Assembly: GCA_017936885.1 (NCBI GenBank) | Contig: JAGBEO010000033.1 | Span: forward strand, 79,522-143,521 | Origin: Lachnospiraceae bacterium | GTDB taxonomy: Bacteria > Bacillota > Clostridia > Lachnospirales > Lachnospiraceae | Reading direction: 5' to 3' | DNA: 64,000 nt | Shown: piece after piece, positions 9,075-17,557 of the stretch | Layout: the number at the start of each line of letters is the position of its first letter | Position numbering within the stretch: the stretch's first letter is position 1 | Made by a program: the position numbers and the translations under genes | The notes under the pieces: model-generated | Seen by the model: only the letters and a program-made list of their open reading frames with translations | Told to the model about the DNA's origin: nothing | The model's database searches: none

Positions 9075-9138
9075 GTTGAAAAACCATATTTGGAAGTTTT
9101 TAAGGACAGTAAGGGCGCTCTGATACGGAGGTTTTTGA

Positions 9139-9591
9139 ATGAAAAAAGCCAGACATGACAAAATAATAGAATTGATAGGCAAGTACGAGATAGAGACACA
9201 GGAAGAACTGGCAGATCGTCTGCGGCATGCCGGATATCAGGTCACACAGGCCACTGTTTCCAGAGATATCCGGGAGTTAAAATTATCCAAGATTCCGGGT
9301 GGAAGAGGCAAACAGAAATATGTTGCATTCACGCAGGAAGAACCGCATCTGGGGGATAAGTATATCAGAGTGCTGAAAGAAGGCTATGTCTCCATGGCAC
9401 TGGCACAGAATCTGTTAGTCATGAAGACGGTATCCGGTATGGCGATGGCGGTAGCCGCTGCCGTGGATGCGTTGAAGCTTGATGAAATAGTGGGCTGTAT
9501 TGCAGGAGATAATACCTTAATGATAGCCATGCGCAGCGTGGAAGATGCCGAGAATGTGATGGAGCAGATTGGGAGAATGATATCAGGATAA
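9139..9591 (+). CDS. argR: Arginine repressor ArgR/AhrC
   Basis: A 150-residue ArgR. The N-terminal winged helix-turn-helix is visible (ARHDKIIELIGKYEIETQEE, then QATVSRDIRELKL), as is the C-terminal oligomerisation and arginine-binding domain (VAAAVDALKLDEIVGCIAGDNTLMI). It represses arginine biosynthesis and activates catabolism as an arginine-bound hexamer. ATG 9139 has ACGGAGG upstream. It lies before recN, as in B. subtilis ahrC-recN; no arginine gene is in the window. Confidence 0.93.
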   Translation: MKKARHDKIIELIGKYEIETQEELADRLRHAGYQVTQATVSRDIRELKLSKIPGGRGKQKYVAFTQEEPHLGDKYIRVLKEGYVSMALAQNLLVMKTVSGMAMAVAAAVDALKLDEIVGCIAGDNTLMIAMRSVEDAENVMEQIGRMISG

Positions 9592-9732
9592 AAGAGCTTA
9601 ACGGTATGGTGTTAGGGGATTGGTTTGACTGAAATAACATTATGTATTTGCATGGATCTTAACAGAGAAGAGTCCTATAAAAGGCGGTGAATGAAGAGAC
9701 ATGCCCGGAGAGAATACATAAGAGGTGATAAC

Positions 9733-11415
9733 ATGTTACAAAGTTTACACGTGAAAAATCTGGCGTTGATTGATGAGACGGAAGTCTTTTTCGGGGAGGG
9801 ACTCAACATTCTGACCGGAGAGACCGGAGCCGGTAAATCCATCATTATCGGATCGATCAATTTAGCGCTTGGAGGAAAAGCGGATAAGGATATGATCCGC
9901 AGCGGTGCGGAGTATGCTCTGGTAGAGTTGATTTTTGGCATCAATCAGCCGGAACAGTTGCAAGCCATACAGGCATTGGATCTTCCGGTAGAAGAGGGGC
10001 AGATTATCCTGCAGCGTAAGATCATGCCGAACCGCAATGTGTGCAAGGTATGCGGAGAAACCGTCACGGCAAGACAGTTGAAGCAGCTTGCGGAAGTCCT
10101 GATTGATATTCACGGTCAGCATGAGCACCAGTCTCTTTTGCAGGCAGCGAAACAATTGGAAATACTGGATGCATATGCGGGTGAAGAGCTGGTATCCTGT
10201 AAAGAACAGTTGCAGGGAATCTACCGGCAGTACAGGCAGGCTGTGGAAGAATTGTCTCACAATGAAGTGGATGAAGAAACACGCAGACGGGAAAGTGCGC
10301 TGGCCGAGTTTGAATGTCAGGAAATTGAGGAAGCACAACTGCTGCCCGGAGAAGATGAGGAAGTCGAGAAAACCTATCAGAAACTGGTCAACAGCCAGAA
10401 GATTAAAGAGGCAGCAAGTGCGGCATATTCCTTATGCGGTTATGAGGAAGGCGGTGTAGGCGGCAATATCGGACGGGCACTGCGGGAGATCAGAAATGTA
10501 TCCGCTTATGATGAAATGCTCCAGGAGTTTGAGAAACAATTGTTAGACATAGATAGTCTTTTAAATGACTGCAACAGAGGCATCGCCGAGTATTTGTCGG
10601 GGCTTGAGTTTGATGCGGAGCTTTTTGACCAGACGGAGAGACGTCTGAATCTTATCAATCATTTGAAGTCAAAATATGGAAATTCCATAGAAGATATCCT
10701 GGATTATCAAAAGCGGACACAGGAGAAGCTTGCAAAGTATCAGGATTATGATGCGTATCGTATGGAATTGACGCAGAAAGCAAATACTTTAAAAGAAGAA
10801 GCACTTAAAATCTGTGCACAGCTCTCAGATATCCGCAGTAAGAATGCACTGTGGTTGGCGGATGAAATGAAGAAAGCCCTTGTGGATCTTAATTTTGAAA
10901 CGGTTGCGTTTGAAATACGTGTCATAAAGGCAGAGGATCAAATGACTGCCAACGGATATGATAAAGCAGTTTTTCTGATCTCTACCAATCCGGGAGAGGC
11001 ACTCAAAGAACTGGCACAGGTGGCCAGCGGCGGTGAATTATCCCGTATTATGCTGGCGCTCAAGACAGTGCTCGCAGACAAGGATGAAATCGAGACCTTG
11101 ATCTTCGATGAGATTGATACCGGAATCAGCGGCAAGACAGCATGGAAGGTATCTGAAAAAATGGGAATTCTTGGCAGGGAACATCAATTGATCTGTATTA
11201 CCCATCTTCCGCAGATTGCGGCTATGGCAGATTCTCATTTCTGTATTGAGAAACAAGTGGTGGATCAGCGGTCTGTCACGGATATCCGACAGCTTAAGGA
11301 AGACGAGAGCATCGAAGAACTTGCCAGAATGCTCGGCGGAGCAAGCATTACGGAGAATGTTCGCAATAATGCAAGAGAAATGAAAGATTTGGCAAGAAAA
11401 ACAAAACAATATTAA
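9733..11415 (+). CDS. recN: DNA repair protein RecN
   Basis: A 560-residue SMC-like ATPase that acts on DNA double-strand breaks. The Walker A GETGAGKS starts at residue 29. Two coiled-coil arms fill the middle, and the ABC signature ASGGELSRIMLALK and Walker B LIFDEIDTGISG lie near the C-terminus with a final His-switch region (ITHLPQIAA). An upstream ATG at 9691 is in frame, but AAGAGGTGATAAC directly precedes ATG 9733 and the protein then begins LQSLHVKNLALIDE as in other RecN proteins. It is followed by a terminator and spoIVB. Confidence 0.95.
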   Translation: MLQSLHVKNLALIDETEVFFGEGLNILTGETGAGKSIIIGSINLALGGKADKDMIRSGAEYALVELIFGINQPEQLQAIQALDLPVEEGQIILQRKIMPNRNVCKVCGETVTARQLKQLAEVLIDIHGQHEHQSLLQAAKQLEILDAYAGEELVSCKEQLQGIYRQYRQAVEELSHNEVDEETRRRESALAEFECQEIEEAQLLPGEDEEVEKTYQKLVNSQKIKEAASAAYSLCGYEEGGVGGNIGRALREIRNVSAYDEMLQEFEKQLLDIDSLLNDCNRGIAEYLSGLEFDAELFDQTERRLNLINHLKSKYGNSIEDILDYQKRTQEKLAKYQDYDAYRMELTQKANTLKEEALKICAQLSDIRSKNALWLADEMKKALVDLNFETVAFEIRVIKAEDQMTANGYDKAVFLISTNPGEALKELAQVASGGELSRIMLALKTVLADKDEIETLIFDEIDTGISGKTAWKVSEKMGILGREHQLICITHLPQIAAMADSHFCIEKQVVDQRSVTDIRQLKEDESIEELARMLGGASITENVRNNAREMKDLARKTKQY

Positions 11416-11444
11416 ATTAAAATGTGAGATTTTTCACATACTAG

Positions 11445-11474
11445 AAAGGACATGCTTTATGCGTGTCCTTTTTT
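11445..11474 (+). terminator. Rho-independent terminator after recN
   Basis: AAAGGACATGC and GCGTGTCCTTT form an 11-bp stem with one G-U pair and a 5-base loop, followed by further T residues. It lies 30 bases after the recN stop and separates recN from spoIVB. In-frame codons upstream of the spoIVB start run through this hairpin and are not believed to be coding. Confidence 0.8.
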
Positions 11475-11548
11475 GGAACATAAGGATGACTCGCATGGCG
11501 TGTCCTGAGTTGTTCTATATTCTGCGGAAAGATGAGGGATGTGATAAA

Positions 11549-12901
11549 TTGAACAGATTAGTTTATATGACAAAACAACAAGAGAGAAGATATCGCAGTT
11601 TTCTCTATATTATATTAGCGGCAGCAGTCATTGCGCTTACCTTTACAGTTTACTATATTTATTGGGATAAAATTCCTTCTACTATTAAAATACGTGCAGG
11701 CGTGGAGCAGGAGCTTGATTTCAAAGTGCCGGTGTCAGGGGAAATCTACCGGGTGAAGGAGGATGCGGCGGCACAGGTATCCTCAGTCACGGAGACTGTC
11801 AGGGCACCGGAAGCAGAGCAGGTGGCGGAAAGCATTTCTGATTCCGTGGAAAGCATCCATGTAGATTTTGCACATACGGTGAAGGTGAAAGCCAATGAGA
11901 TTGATACTTATCAGATGGATTTGAAACTGTTTGGTATTCTTCCTTATAAAAATGTAGATATTCAGGTTATTCAGGATAAAATGCTGATACCTTCGGGAAT
12001 TCCGATCGGTATTTACGTGAAGACCAGCGGGGTGTTGGTGGTAGGAATCGGAGAGTTTGAAAACAGAGAGGGGGATCAGGTATCACCGGCAAAATATGTT
12101 TTGCAGAAAGGCGACTATATTTTGCAGGTAGATGGAGAGGAGATCGAGAATAAAAAGCATTTTATTCAGTTGGTGGAAGAATCTGATGGGAATGATATGG
12201 TGCTGACCATTAAAAGGAACAATGAAATTACAGAGGTAATGATAGAAGCGGATCAAAACCAGAATGAGGAGTGGAAACTGGGAATCTGGATACGTGATAA
12301 TGCGCAGGGAATCGGTACCATGACGTATGAAGATACGGATCATACTTTCGGAGCTTTAGGGCACGGCATCAATGACGTGGATACTTCCCTGCTGATGAAT
12401 CTGGAGGAAGGGACGCTTTACAAGACGGAAATCGTAGGTATTACCAGAGGTGCCAATGGCTCTCCGGGAGAATTGACGGGTTATATTGAGTATGACAGTG
12501 ATAATATCATCGGAGAGATTACAGAGAATACCACGGAGGGAATTTTCGGTATATGCGATGAAGAACTTGTTAAGGCAGCCTGTTATGAACCGATTCCTAT
12601 CGCATTGAAGCAGGAGATTGAACTGGGGCCGGCACAGATTATCTGTTCCGTAACCGGAGAACCGGAATTCTATGATGTGGAGATCGTGGAGGTCAATCTG
12701 GAGCAGGAGAATATTAACCGCGGGATCGTCATACAGGTGGTGGATGAGAAACTTTTAACGCTGACAGGAGGTATTATTCAGGGGATGAGCGGCAGTCCGA
12801 TTATTCAGAATGGAAAAATGGTAGGTGCGGTCACCCATGTACTGGTACAGGATTCTACCAGAGGATACGGTATTTTTATTGAGGAGATGCTGACCCATTA
12901 G
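11549..12901 (+). CDS. spoIVB: SpoIVB sporulation serine protease
   Basis: A 450-residue SpoIVB-type peptidase: one N-terminal membrane segment (FLYIILAAAVIALTFTVYY), a PDZ domain near the middle (YILQVDGEEIENKKHF), then the SpoIVB peptidase domain. The probable catalytic residues are present: His272 in GALGHGIND and Ser416 in GMSGSPIIQNG. SpoIVB is secreted from the forespore into the intermembrane space and triggers sigma-K processing by cleaving SpoIVFA. The start is uncertain: TTG 11549 has GAGGG ten bases upstream; ATG 11567 has none; an in-frame ATG at 11459 lies in the recN terminator. The gene looks intact although the adjacent spo0A is broken. Confidence 0.88.
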   Translation: MNRLVYMTKQQERRYRSFLYIILAAAVIALTFTVYYIYWDKIPSTIKIRAGVEQELDFKVPVSGEIYRVKEDAAAQVSSVTETVRAPEAEQVAESISDSVESIHVDFAHTVKVKANEIDTYQMDLKLFGILPYKNVDIQVIQDKMLIPSGIPIGIYVKTSGVLVVGIGEFENREGDQVSPAKYVLQKGDYILQVDGEEIENKKHFIQLVEESDGNDMVLTIKRNNEITEVMIEADQNQNEEWKLGIWIRDNAQGIGTMTYEDTDHTFGALGHGINDVDTSLLMNLEEGTLYKTEIVGITRGANGSPGELTGYIEYDSDNIIGEITENTTEGIFGICDEELVKAACYEPIPIALKQEIELGPAQIICSVTGEPEFYDVEIVEVNLEQENINRGIVIQVVDEKLLTLTGGIIQGMSGSPIIQNGKMVGAVTHVLVQDSTRGYGIFIEEMLTH

Positions 12902-13052
12902 TATGAAAACCACAGAGAACTTAAGGTAAAGCAGATCGATGTTTTGGGCGATGCTTAAAAGTTCCACGGGTTGTTTTCTTTGTTATAATAGGAAAAGATA
13001 AACCCAGAGTTTAGAATAAATTGTAAGGGGAATTTTATAACGGAGGAAGACT

Positions 13053-13310
13053 ATGGAAACATTAAATGTGACAGCATCAAGAGATCAAGAACAGTTTTAC
13101 CGGATTTTGGATAATCTGATCAGTACCAATAAGGAATTTCAGATTATGATTACTGTTCCGTCCGGCAACAAAGAGGGAGATATGCAGGAAATGGAAGTGA
13201 TACAAGTACCCGTAGCACATGATCTGGAGAAAGATGTGACAGATATGATTCATGAAATTGGTGTTCCGGCACATATTAAAGGGTATCAATATTTAGAGAG
13301 GCTATTATGA
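13053..13310 (+). CDS. Spo0A N-terminal remnant plus start of DNA-binding domain
   Basis: 85 residues with a good ribosome site (GGAGGAAGACT before ATG 13053). The first ~40 residues resemble a receiver beta1-alpha1-beta2 unit but lack the acidic pair; residues ~45-60 are a linker; residues ~62-81 match the first part of the Spo0A C-terminal domain. It cannot be phosphorylated in the normal way because the acceptor Asp region is missing. Confidence 0.6.
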   Translation: METLNVTASRDQEQFYRILDNLISTNKEFQIMITVPSGNKEGDMQEMEVIQVPVAHDLEKDVTDMIHEIGVPAHIKGYQYLERLL

Positions 13311-13567
13311 TGTCGGTAGAGGATGTAGAGATGCTTGGTTCTATTACGAAAGTGTTGTATCCGACCATAGCCAAGAAATATCAGACCACACCAAGCCGGG
13401 TAGAACGTGCTATCCGTCATGCCATTGAGGTGGCATGGTCCAGAGGCAGAATGGAAACTTTGGATGCACTTTTCGGTTACACAATCAATACCGGAAAAGG
13501 AAAACCAACCAATTCCGAGTTTATTGCGCTGATCGCAGATAAAATACGTTTGCAATATCGTCGTTAA
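13307..13567 (+). CDS. Spo0A DNA-binding domain fragment, possibly translated by re-initiation
   Basis: 86 residues corresponding to the C-terminal two thirds of the Spo0A effector domain, highly conserved, including the recognition-helix region [21 protein letters not shown] 13307 overlaps the preceding stop as ATGA, and AGAGAGG lies five bases upstream, so coupled re-initiation is conceivable. It lacks the first helices of the domain, so DNA binding is doubtful. Confidence 0.55.
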   Translation: MMSVEDVEMLGSITKVLYPTIAKKYQTTPSRVERAIRHAIEVAWSRGRMETLDALFGYTINTGKGKPTNSEFIALIADKIRLQYRR

Positions 13568-13583
13568 TTTTCAAAATAATCCT

Positions 13584-13611
13584 TTTATTGCCAGCTAAAA
13601 TATTGTATACT
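13584..13611 (+). promoter_or_regulatory. Probable promoter for glgA
   Basis: TTTATT, a 16-base spacer and TATACT lie ~95-120 bases before glgA. The -10 box is good and the -35 box weak. Two hairpins lie between this promoter and the start codon, inside the predicted leader RNA. Confidence 0.5.
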
Positions 13612-13614
13612 ATT

Positions 13615-13639
13615 ACTTAAGAATATTTTATTCTTAAGT
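13615..13639 (+). other. Perfect inverted repeat in the glgA leader, hairpin 1
   Basis: ACTTAAGAATA-TTT-TATTCTTAAGT: an 11-bp perfect stem with a 3-base loop, right at the expected transcription start. No T-run follows; the next base begins a second hairpin. It could be an operator at the start site or an RNA hairpin. Confidence 0.6.
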
Positions 13640-13664
13640 GGGAATATGTGTTCATCATATTCCC
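13640..13664 (+). other. Perfect inverted repeat in the glgA leader, hairpin 2
   Basis: GGGAATATG-TGTTCAT-CATATTCCC: a 9-bp perfect stem and 7-base loop, immediately next to hairpin 1. There is no T-run. The pair forms a compact two-hairpin leader ending 40 bases before the glgA start codon. Confidence 0.6.
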
Positions 13665-13704
13665 GGTATGACTTTATATAGGTAATAAATCTTGGAGGGT
13701 TAGC

Positions 13705-15150
13705 ATGAAGAATATTTTGTTTGTTGCATCGGAAGGTGTGCCGTTTATTAAGACGGGTGGTTTGGCGGATGTAGTCGGTTCCTTACCCAAATGTATCGAT
13801 CGGGAATACTTTGATGTCAGAGTGATTCTTCCCAAATATACTTGTATGAAACAGGAGATGAAGGATAAACTGACCTATAAGACTCATTTCTATATGGATT
13901 TCCATTGGAAAGAGGAGTATGTAGGTATTATGGAATCGGAAGTGGATGGAGTAAAATATTACTTCATTGACAATGAGTCTTATTTCGGCGGATTTAAACC
14001 TTATGGCGACAATGCGCTGTTTGAGATTGAAAAATATGCATTTTTCTGTAAGGCTGCCTTATCGATCCTTCCGGTGATTGATTTCAGACCGGATCTGATC
14101 CATTGCCATGACTGGCAGACTGGTCTGATTCCTGTTTATCTGAAAGAGAGATTCCAGGGCGGAGATTTTTACAGAGGCATTAAGACCGTTATGACAATCC
14201 ATAATCTGAAATTCCAGGGTAAGTGGAGTGTGAAAGAAGTCAAGGAGATCACGGGACTTCCGGATTATTTCTTCACATCTGATAAGCTGGAGGCTTATAA
14301 AGATGCAAACCTCTTAAAAGGTGGTCTGGTATATGCAGATGCGATTACAACTGTGAGTGACACCTATGCCGAGGAGATTAAGACAGCATTTTACGGTGAG
14401 GGCTTAAATGGACTGTTATGTGCCAGAGCCGGAGACTTAAGAGGTATTGTCAACGGTATTGATTATGAAGATTTCAATCCGGAGACAGATAAGAACATAG
14501 AGTTTAATTATAATGCAGTGAATTTCCGCAAGGAGAAGATTAAGAATAAACGTGCTTTGCAGGCGGAATTAGGGCTGAATCAGGATGACAAGGCAATGAT
14601 GATCGGTATCGTGTCCAGATTAACGGGACAGAAAGGATTTGATCTGATTGCTTATGTTATGGATGAACTGTGTCAGGACAATGTACAGATTGTGGTATTG
14701 GGTACAGGCGAAGAGCAGTATGAGAATATGTTCCGTCATTTCGATTGGAAATATCACGGCAAGGTATCGGCTAATATTTATTATTCTGATGCGTTATCCC
14801 ATAAGATTTATGCGGCAAGTGATGCGTTCCTGATGCCATCCCTGTTTGAGCCTTGCGGTTTAAGCCAGCTTATGTCTCTTCGGTACGGTACGGTGCCGAT
14901 CGTTCGTGAGACAGGCGGACTGAAGGATACGGTGCAGCCATATAATGAATATGAAGGTGTAGGTACCGGATTCAGCTTTACCAATTACAATGCGCATGAG
15001 ATGCTCGGAACGATCCGCTACGCAGAGCATATCTATTATGATAAGAAACGTGAGTGGAACAAGATTATCGACAGAGCTATGGCAGCAGATTTCTCCTGGC
15101 ATGTGTCTGCTAAGAAATATCAGGAAATGTATGACTGGCTGATTGGTTAA
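13705..15150 (+). CDS. glgA: Glycogen synthase (ADP-glucose type)
   Basis: A 481-residue GT5-family glycosyltransferase that elongates alpha-1,4-glucan from ADP-glucose. The N-terminal Rossmann domain carries the ADP-glucose-binding KTGGLADVVGSLPK near residue 15. The C-terminal domain carries GIVSRLTGQKGFDL and the EPCGLSQLMSLRYGTVPIVRETGGL region with the catalytic Glu. TTGGAGGG precedes the ATG at a normal distance. It appears monocistronic: its own promoter with two leader hairpins in front and a strong terminator behind. No other glg genes are in the window. Confidence 0.94.
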   Translation: MKNILFVASEGVPFIKTGGLADVVGSLPKCIDREYFDVRVILPKYTCMKQEMKDKLTYKTHFYMDFHWKEEYVGIMESEVDGVKYYFIDNESYFGGFKPYGDNALFEIEKYAFFCKAALSILPVIDFRPDLIHCHDWQTGLIPVYLKERFQGGDFYRGIKTVMTIHNLKFQGKWSVKEVKEITGLPDYFFTSDKLEAYKDANLLKGGLVYADAITTVSDTYAEEIKTAFYGEGLNGLLCARAGDLRGIVNGIDYEDFNPETDKNIEFNYNAVNFRKEKIKNKRALQAELGLNQDDKAMMIGIVSRLTGQKGFDLIAYVMDELCQDNVQIVVLGTGEEQYENMFRHFDWKYHGKVSANIYYSDALSHKIYAASDAFLMPSLFEPCGLSQLMSLRYGTVPIVRETGGLKDTVQPYNEYEGVGTGFSFTNYNAHEMLGTIRYAEHIYYDKKREWNKIIDRAMAADFSWHVSAKKYQEMYDWLIG

Positions 15151-15175
15151 AGAGTAGTAAACAGATAATTAAGAG

Positions 15176-15210
15176 ACGGAAATAATCCGGGACAGGGTTA
15201 TTTCCGTTTT
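15176..15210 (+). terminator. Rho-independent terminator after glgA
   Basis: ACGGAAATAA and TTATTTCCGT form a 10-bp perfect stem around a 12-base loop, followed by TTT. It lies 25 bases after the glgA stop. Confidence 0.8.
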
Positions 15211-15281
15211 GTCGGTGTATCTGTATCCGATGAAGAGAAGCGCGCAGACATTATAATGGAAATACAAAGGAAAGGAGGACA

Positions 15282-16943
15282 ATGGGAAAAGGCATGGGAA
15301 GCAGTTCGAAAGAGAGTAAGAAAACCAATAGCTTTGTGATGCAGGCGGGCATTCTGGCGGCAGCGGGAATGATCGTCAAAGTCATTAGTCTGATCTACCG
15401 AAGTCCTCTTTTAAGTATCATTGGATTAGAAGGGAATAATTACTACAGTGCGGCTATTAATATCTATACGATTATTCTTCTAATTTCGTCCTATAGCATA
15501 CCCTCGGCAATTTCCAAGGTCATTGCTCAAAGACTGGCATTTAAGGAATATAAGAATGCCCAGAAAGTATTTCACTGTGCCCTGCTTTATGTGCTCATTG
15601 TAGGTGGTATCGCAGCCATCATCACATTTGTGGCGGCACCGGTTTTAGTCAGTAAGAATCCGAATGCAACGGCAGCGCTCAGGGTGCTGGCACCAACGAT
15701 TTTCTTTTCGGGCTTTCTGGGTGTCTTACGCGGATATTTTCAGGCGCACAGCTCCATGGTGCATACTTCAATTTCACAGATTTTAGAACAGATTATGAAC
15801 GCGGTAGTCAGTATTCTGGCAGCATATCTGCTGATTCATTTTGCGGCGGGAGAGGATGCCACCACACAGGCAATCTATGGTTCTGCCGGAAGTGCGATCG
15901 GTACCGGTGCGGGTGTTTTAACCGGACTTTTGTTTATGTTTGGGATGTATATGCTGAACCGTAAATATCTTCATAGGAGAATGGGGCGGGATCGTTCGAA
16001 ACATGAAGAGAGCTATGGAGAAATCCTGAAGGTTATTTTTACTATTGTTACGCCTTTTATTTTGAGTACTTTTATTTATAACTGTTCTACCGTAGTCAAT
16101 ATGTACATTTATTACTATGTGATGGATTATAAGCAGGTAGATACTGTGTTGTATGGTAACCATTACGGTATTTTTTCCACCCAGGCGGTTGCCGTGGTGA
16201 ATATTCCGATTGCGATTGCATCGGCCATGTCATCTGCAACGATCCCCAGTGTTTCGACCACCTTTGTGCGGAAAGAATACGGGCGGACGAGGACACAGGT
16301 TACGAAGGCGATTCAGATGACGATGTTAGTATCCATACCGGCGATGGTGGGCATGGCTGCGCTGGCAAAGCCGATTATGCAGTTTATCTTTCCGCAGAAG
16401 GATTCGCTTGATATGGCATCCGGGCTGTTGGCGGCACTGTCGATTACGGTGGTTCTGTATGGTTTATCTACGCTGACGAATGCCGTATTGCAGGGAATCG
16501 GCAGAGTCAATACACCGGTTATTCATGCCGTGATTGCACTGGTGGTACAGGTGGCAGGACTTATGGCGCTGCTTCTTTATACGAATCTGGATACCTATGC
16601 ATTGGCTTGCGCCAACATCATATACTCACTGGTTATGTGTCTGCTGAATCAATGGTCAGTGCGTAAACATTTAAAGTATAAGCTTGATTTTGTTAAAATC
16701 TTTTTAAAGCCCGGATTTGCGGCGCTTGTCATGGGTGCCGTAGCATACGGTGTATACCATGGGCTGTACATTCTTATTCCCGTCAGCAGACTGGTGTTGT
16801 TGATTGCCATAGGTATAGCGGCTTGTGTGTACTTTGTGGTGCTTCTGCTGATAGGCGGTGTGAGCGAAGCGGAACTGAAAGCCTTTCCGAAGGGAGCCAT
16901 GCTGGTTCATTATGCCAAGAAATTTCATTTGTTACATGCATAA
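15282..16943 (+). CDS. Polysaccharide/lipid flippase of the MurJ-SpoVB (MOP) superfamily
   Basis: A 553-residue polytopic membrane protein of the oligosaccharidyl-lipid flippase family. It begins with a short polar N-terminus, then AGILAAAGMIVKVISLIYRSPLLSIIGLEG, the first two helices of MurJ/SpoVB-like proteins. Fourteen hydrophobic segments are expected and the spacing fits. SPAISKV-like IPSAISKVIAQ and FSGFLGVLRGYFQA are family landmarks. It probably flips an undecaprenyl-linked precursor such as lipid II; whether it is the main MurJ or a sporulation paralogue cannot be settled. AAAGGAGGACA precedes the ATG. A second family member lies at 44131-45540 on the other strand. Confidence 0.85.
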   Translation: MGKGMGSSSKESKKTNSFVMQAGILAAAGMIVKVISLIYRSPLLSIIGLEGNNYYSAAINIYTIILLISSYSIPSAISKVIAQRLAFKEYKNAQKVFHCALLYVLIVGGIAAIITFVAAPVLVSKNPNATAALRVLAPTIFFSGFLGVLRGYFQAHSSMVHTSISQILEQIMNAVVSILAAYLLIHFAAGEDATTQAIYGSAGSAIGTGAGVLTGLLFMFGMYMLNRKYLHRRMGRDRSKHEESYGEILKVIFTIVTPFILSTFIYNCSTVVNMYIYYYVMDYKQVDTVLYGNHYGIFSTQAVAVVNIPIAIASAMSSATIPSVSTTFVRKEYGRTRTQVTKAIQMTMLVSIPAMVGMAALAKPIMQFIFPQKDSLDMASGLLAALSITVVLYGLSTLTNAVLQGIGRVNTPVIHAVIALVVQVAGLMALLLYTNLDTYALACANIIYSLVMCLLNQWSVRKHLKYKLDFVKIFLKPGFAALVMGAVAYGVYHGLYILIPVSRLVLLIAIGIAACVYFVVLLLIGGVSEAELKAFPKGAMLVHYAKKFHLLHA

Positions 16944-16944
16944 A

Positions 16945-16987
16945 TGATTGTCCAAAAACCAATACTGTTTAGGACAATCATTTTTTG
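16945..16987 (+). terminator. Rho-independent terminator after the flippase gene
   Basis: TGATTGTCC and GGACAATCA form a 9-bp perfect stem around an 18-base loop, followed by TTTTTT. It ends 29 bases before the next start codon. Confidence 0.8.
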
Positions 16988-17016
16988 TTTGTATTAAAAA
17001 ATCAGGAGGTAATACT

Positions 17017-17202
17017 ATGGCAAACTTATCAGAATTGGACTTACAGAATCTGCGTCACCTTATGGGCGGGTATGACGTGTCACACTGCAAGATGAAGGAA
17101 TACGCACAGTGCGCATCCGATACGAAGGTAAAGCAGTTTTTCGAGAAAGGGGCACAGACCGCAATGCAGAATAAGCAGCAGCTTATGGAGTTTCTGCAGT
17201 AA
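17017..17202 (+). CDS. Small coat-F-like protein
   Basis: A 61-residue protein with no signal peptide or membrane segment, predicted all-helical, with two Cys (SHCKMKEYAQC). An in-frame ATG at 16948 lies in the upstream terminator; ATG 17017 has AGGAGG seven bases in front and is clearly the start. Composition and size resemble the small coat-F/ferritin-like proteins that Clostridia encode in pairs; the next gene is a better match. A role in the spore coat is inferred from resemblance and pairing only. Confidence 0.6.
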   Translation: MANLSELDLQNLRHLMGGYDVSHCKMKEYAQCASDTKVKQFFEKGAQTAMQNKQQLMEFLQ

Positions 17203-17294
17203 CGGCAGGCTGGTTATGGAATGCAATACGTGGACTGTATGAAAATGTGCAGATTACACGGAATAACAAGTGAAATCGGAAGGAGCAGAAAACA

Positions 17295-17555
17295 ATGCAG
17301 ATGGAAGAAAAGACAATGGTAGCAGATACCCTGACAGGTATTAACGGCGAGTTGGTGCGTTTCGGAGAGATGATCGCACAGACTGAAAATAAAGAATTAA
17401 AGCAGACTTTAAAGCAGTTCAGAAATGCCTGCGAGCAGTCACAGGAGGAGTTGTATCAGATCGCACGTGAGAAATCCTACTATGTGCCGGCGGCAAAAGC
17501 GACACAGGCTGAGATCGATCATGTGAAATCTTTGTTCTCATCTAATACTTTATAA
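17295..17555 (+). CDS. Coat-F domain protein, putative spore coat component
   Basis: An 86-residue helical protein (ADTLTGINGELVRFGEMIAQ, then KQFRNACEQSQEELYQIAREK) ending with the YYVPAAKA motif, typical of the CotF-like family in which a Tyr-Tyr-x-Pro-Ala segment follows the helices. GGAAGGAG lies upstream of ATG 17295. It is 92 bases from the preceding small helical gene and probably shares its transcript. Coat localisation is known for family members in Bacillus; here it is inference. Confidence 0.65.
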   Translation: MQMEEKTMVADTLTGINGELVRFGEMIAQTENKELKQTLKQFRNACEQSQEELYQIAREKSYYVPAAKATQAEIDHVKSLFSSNTL

Positions 17556-17557
17556 CA

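Larger units (their letters stand above)
13053..13567 (+). pseudogene. spo0A: Degenerate spo0A: receiver mostly deleted, DNA-binding domain frameshifted
   Basis: This sits where spo0A belongs, directly after spoIVB. The first ~40 codons align with the Spo0A receiver start, but the acidic Asp-Asp pair near residue 10 reads Ser-Arg and the middle of the receiver, including the phospho-acceptor Asp, is absent. About 90 residues appear lost. The sequence resumes at the linker and runs through [16 protein letters not shown], the start of the Spo0A DNA-binding domain. There the frame breaks: one extra base after 13295 would restore [10 protein letters not shown] and join it to the rest ([41 protein letters not shown]). 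As read, the frame stops at 13310 and the remainder lies in another frame. A sequencing error could explain the frameshift but not the receiver loss. Confidence 0.88.

Noticed and set aside
9600-9680. Arginine-box-like sequence after argR (around TTATGTATTTGCATGG)
   Set aside because: Only a partial match to ARG-box consensus and no clear promoter position; could be chance in AT-rich DNA.
11459-11548. Extended N-terminus of spoIVB
   Set aside because: These codons overlap the recN terminator; TTG 11549 has a ribosome site.
12930-13050. Sigma-H-like promoter before spo0A
   Set aside because: AGGAAAA and AGAAT are present, but the spacing is too long for a normal sigma-H promoter; TATAAT at 12984 lacks a clear -35 partner.
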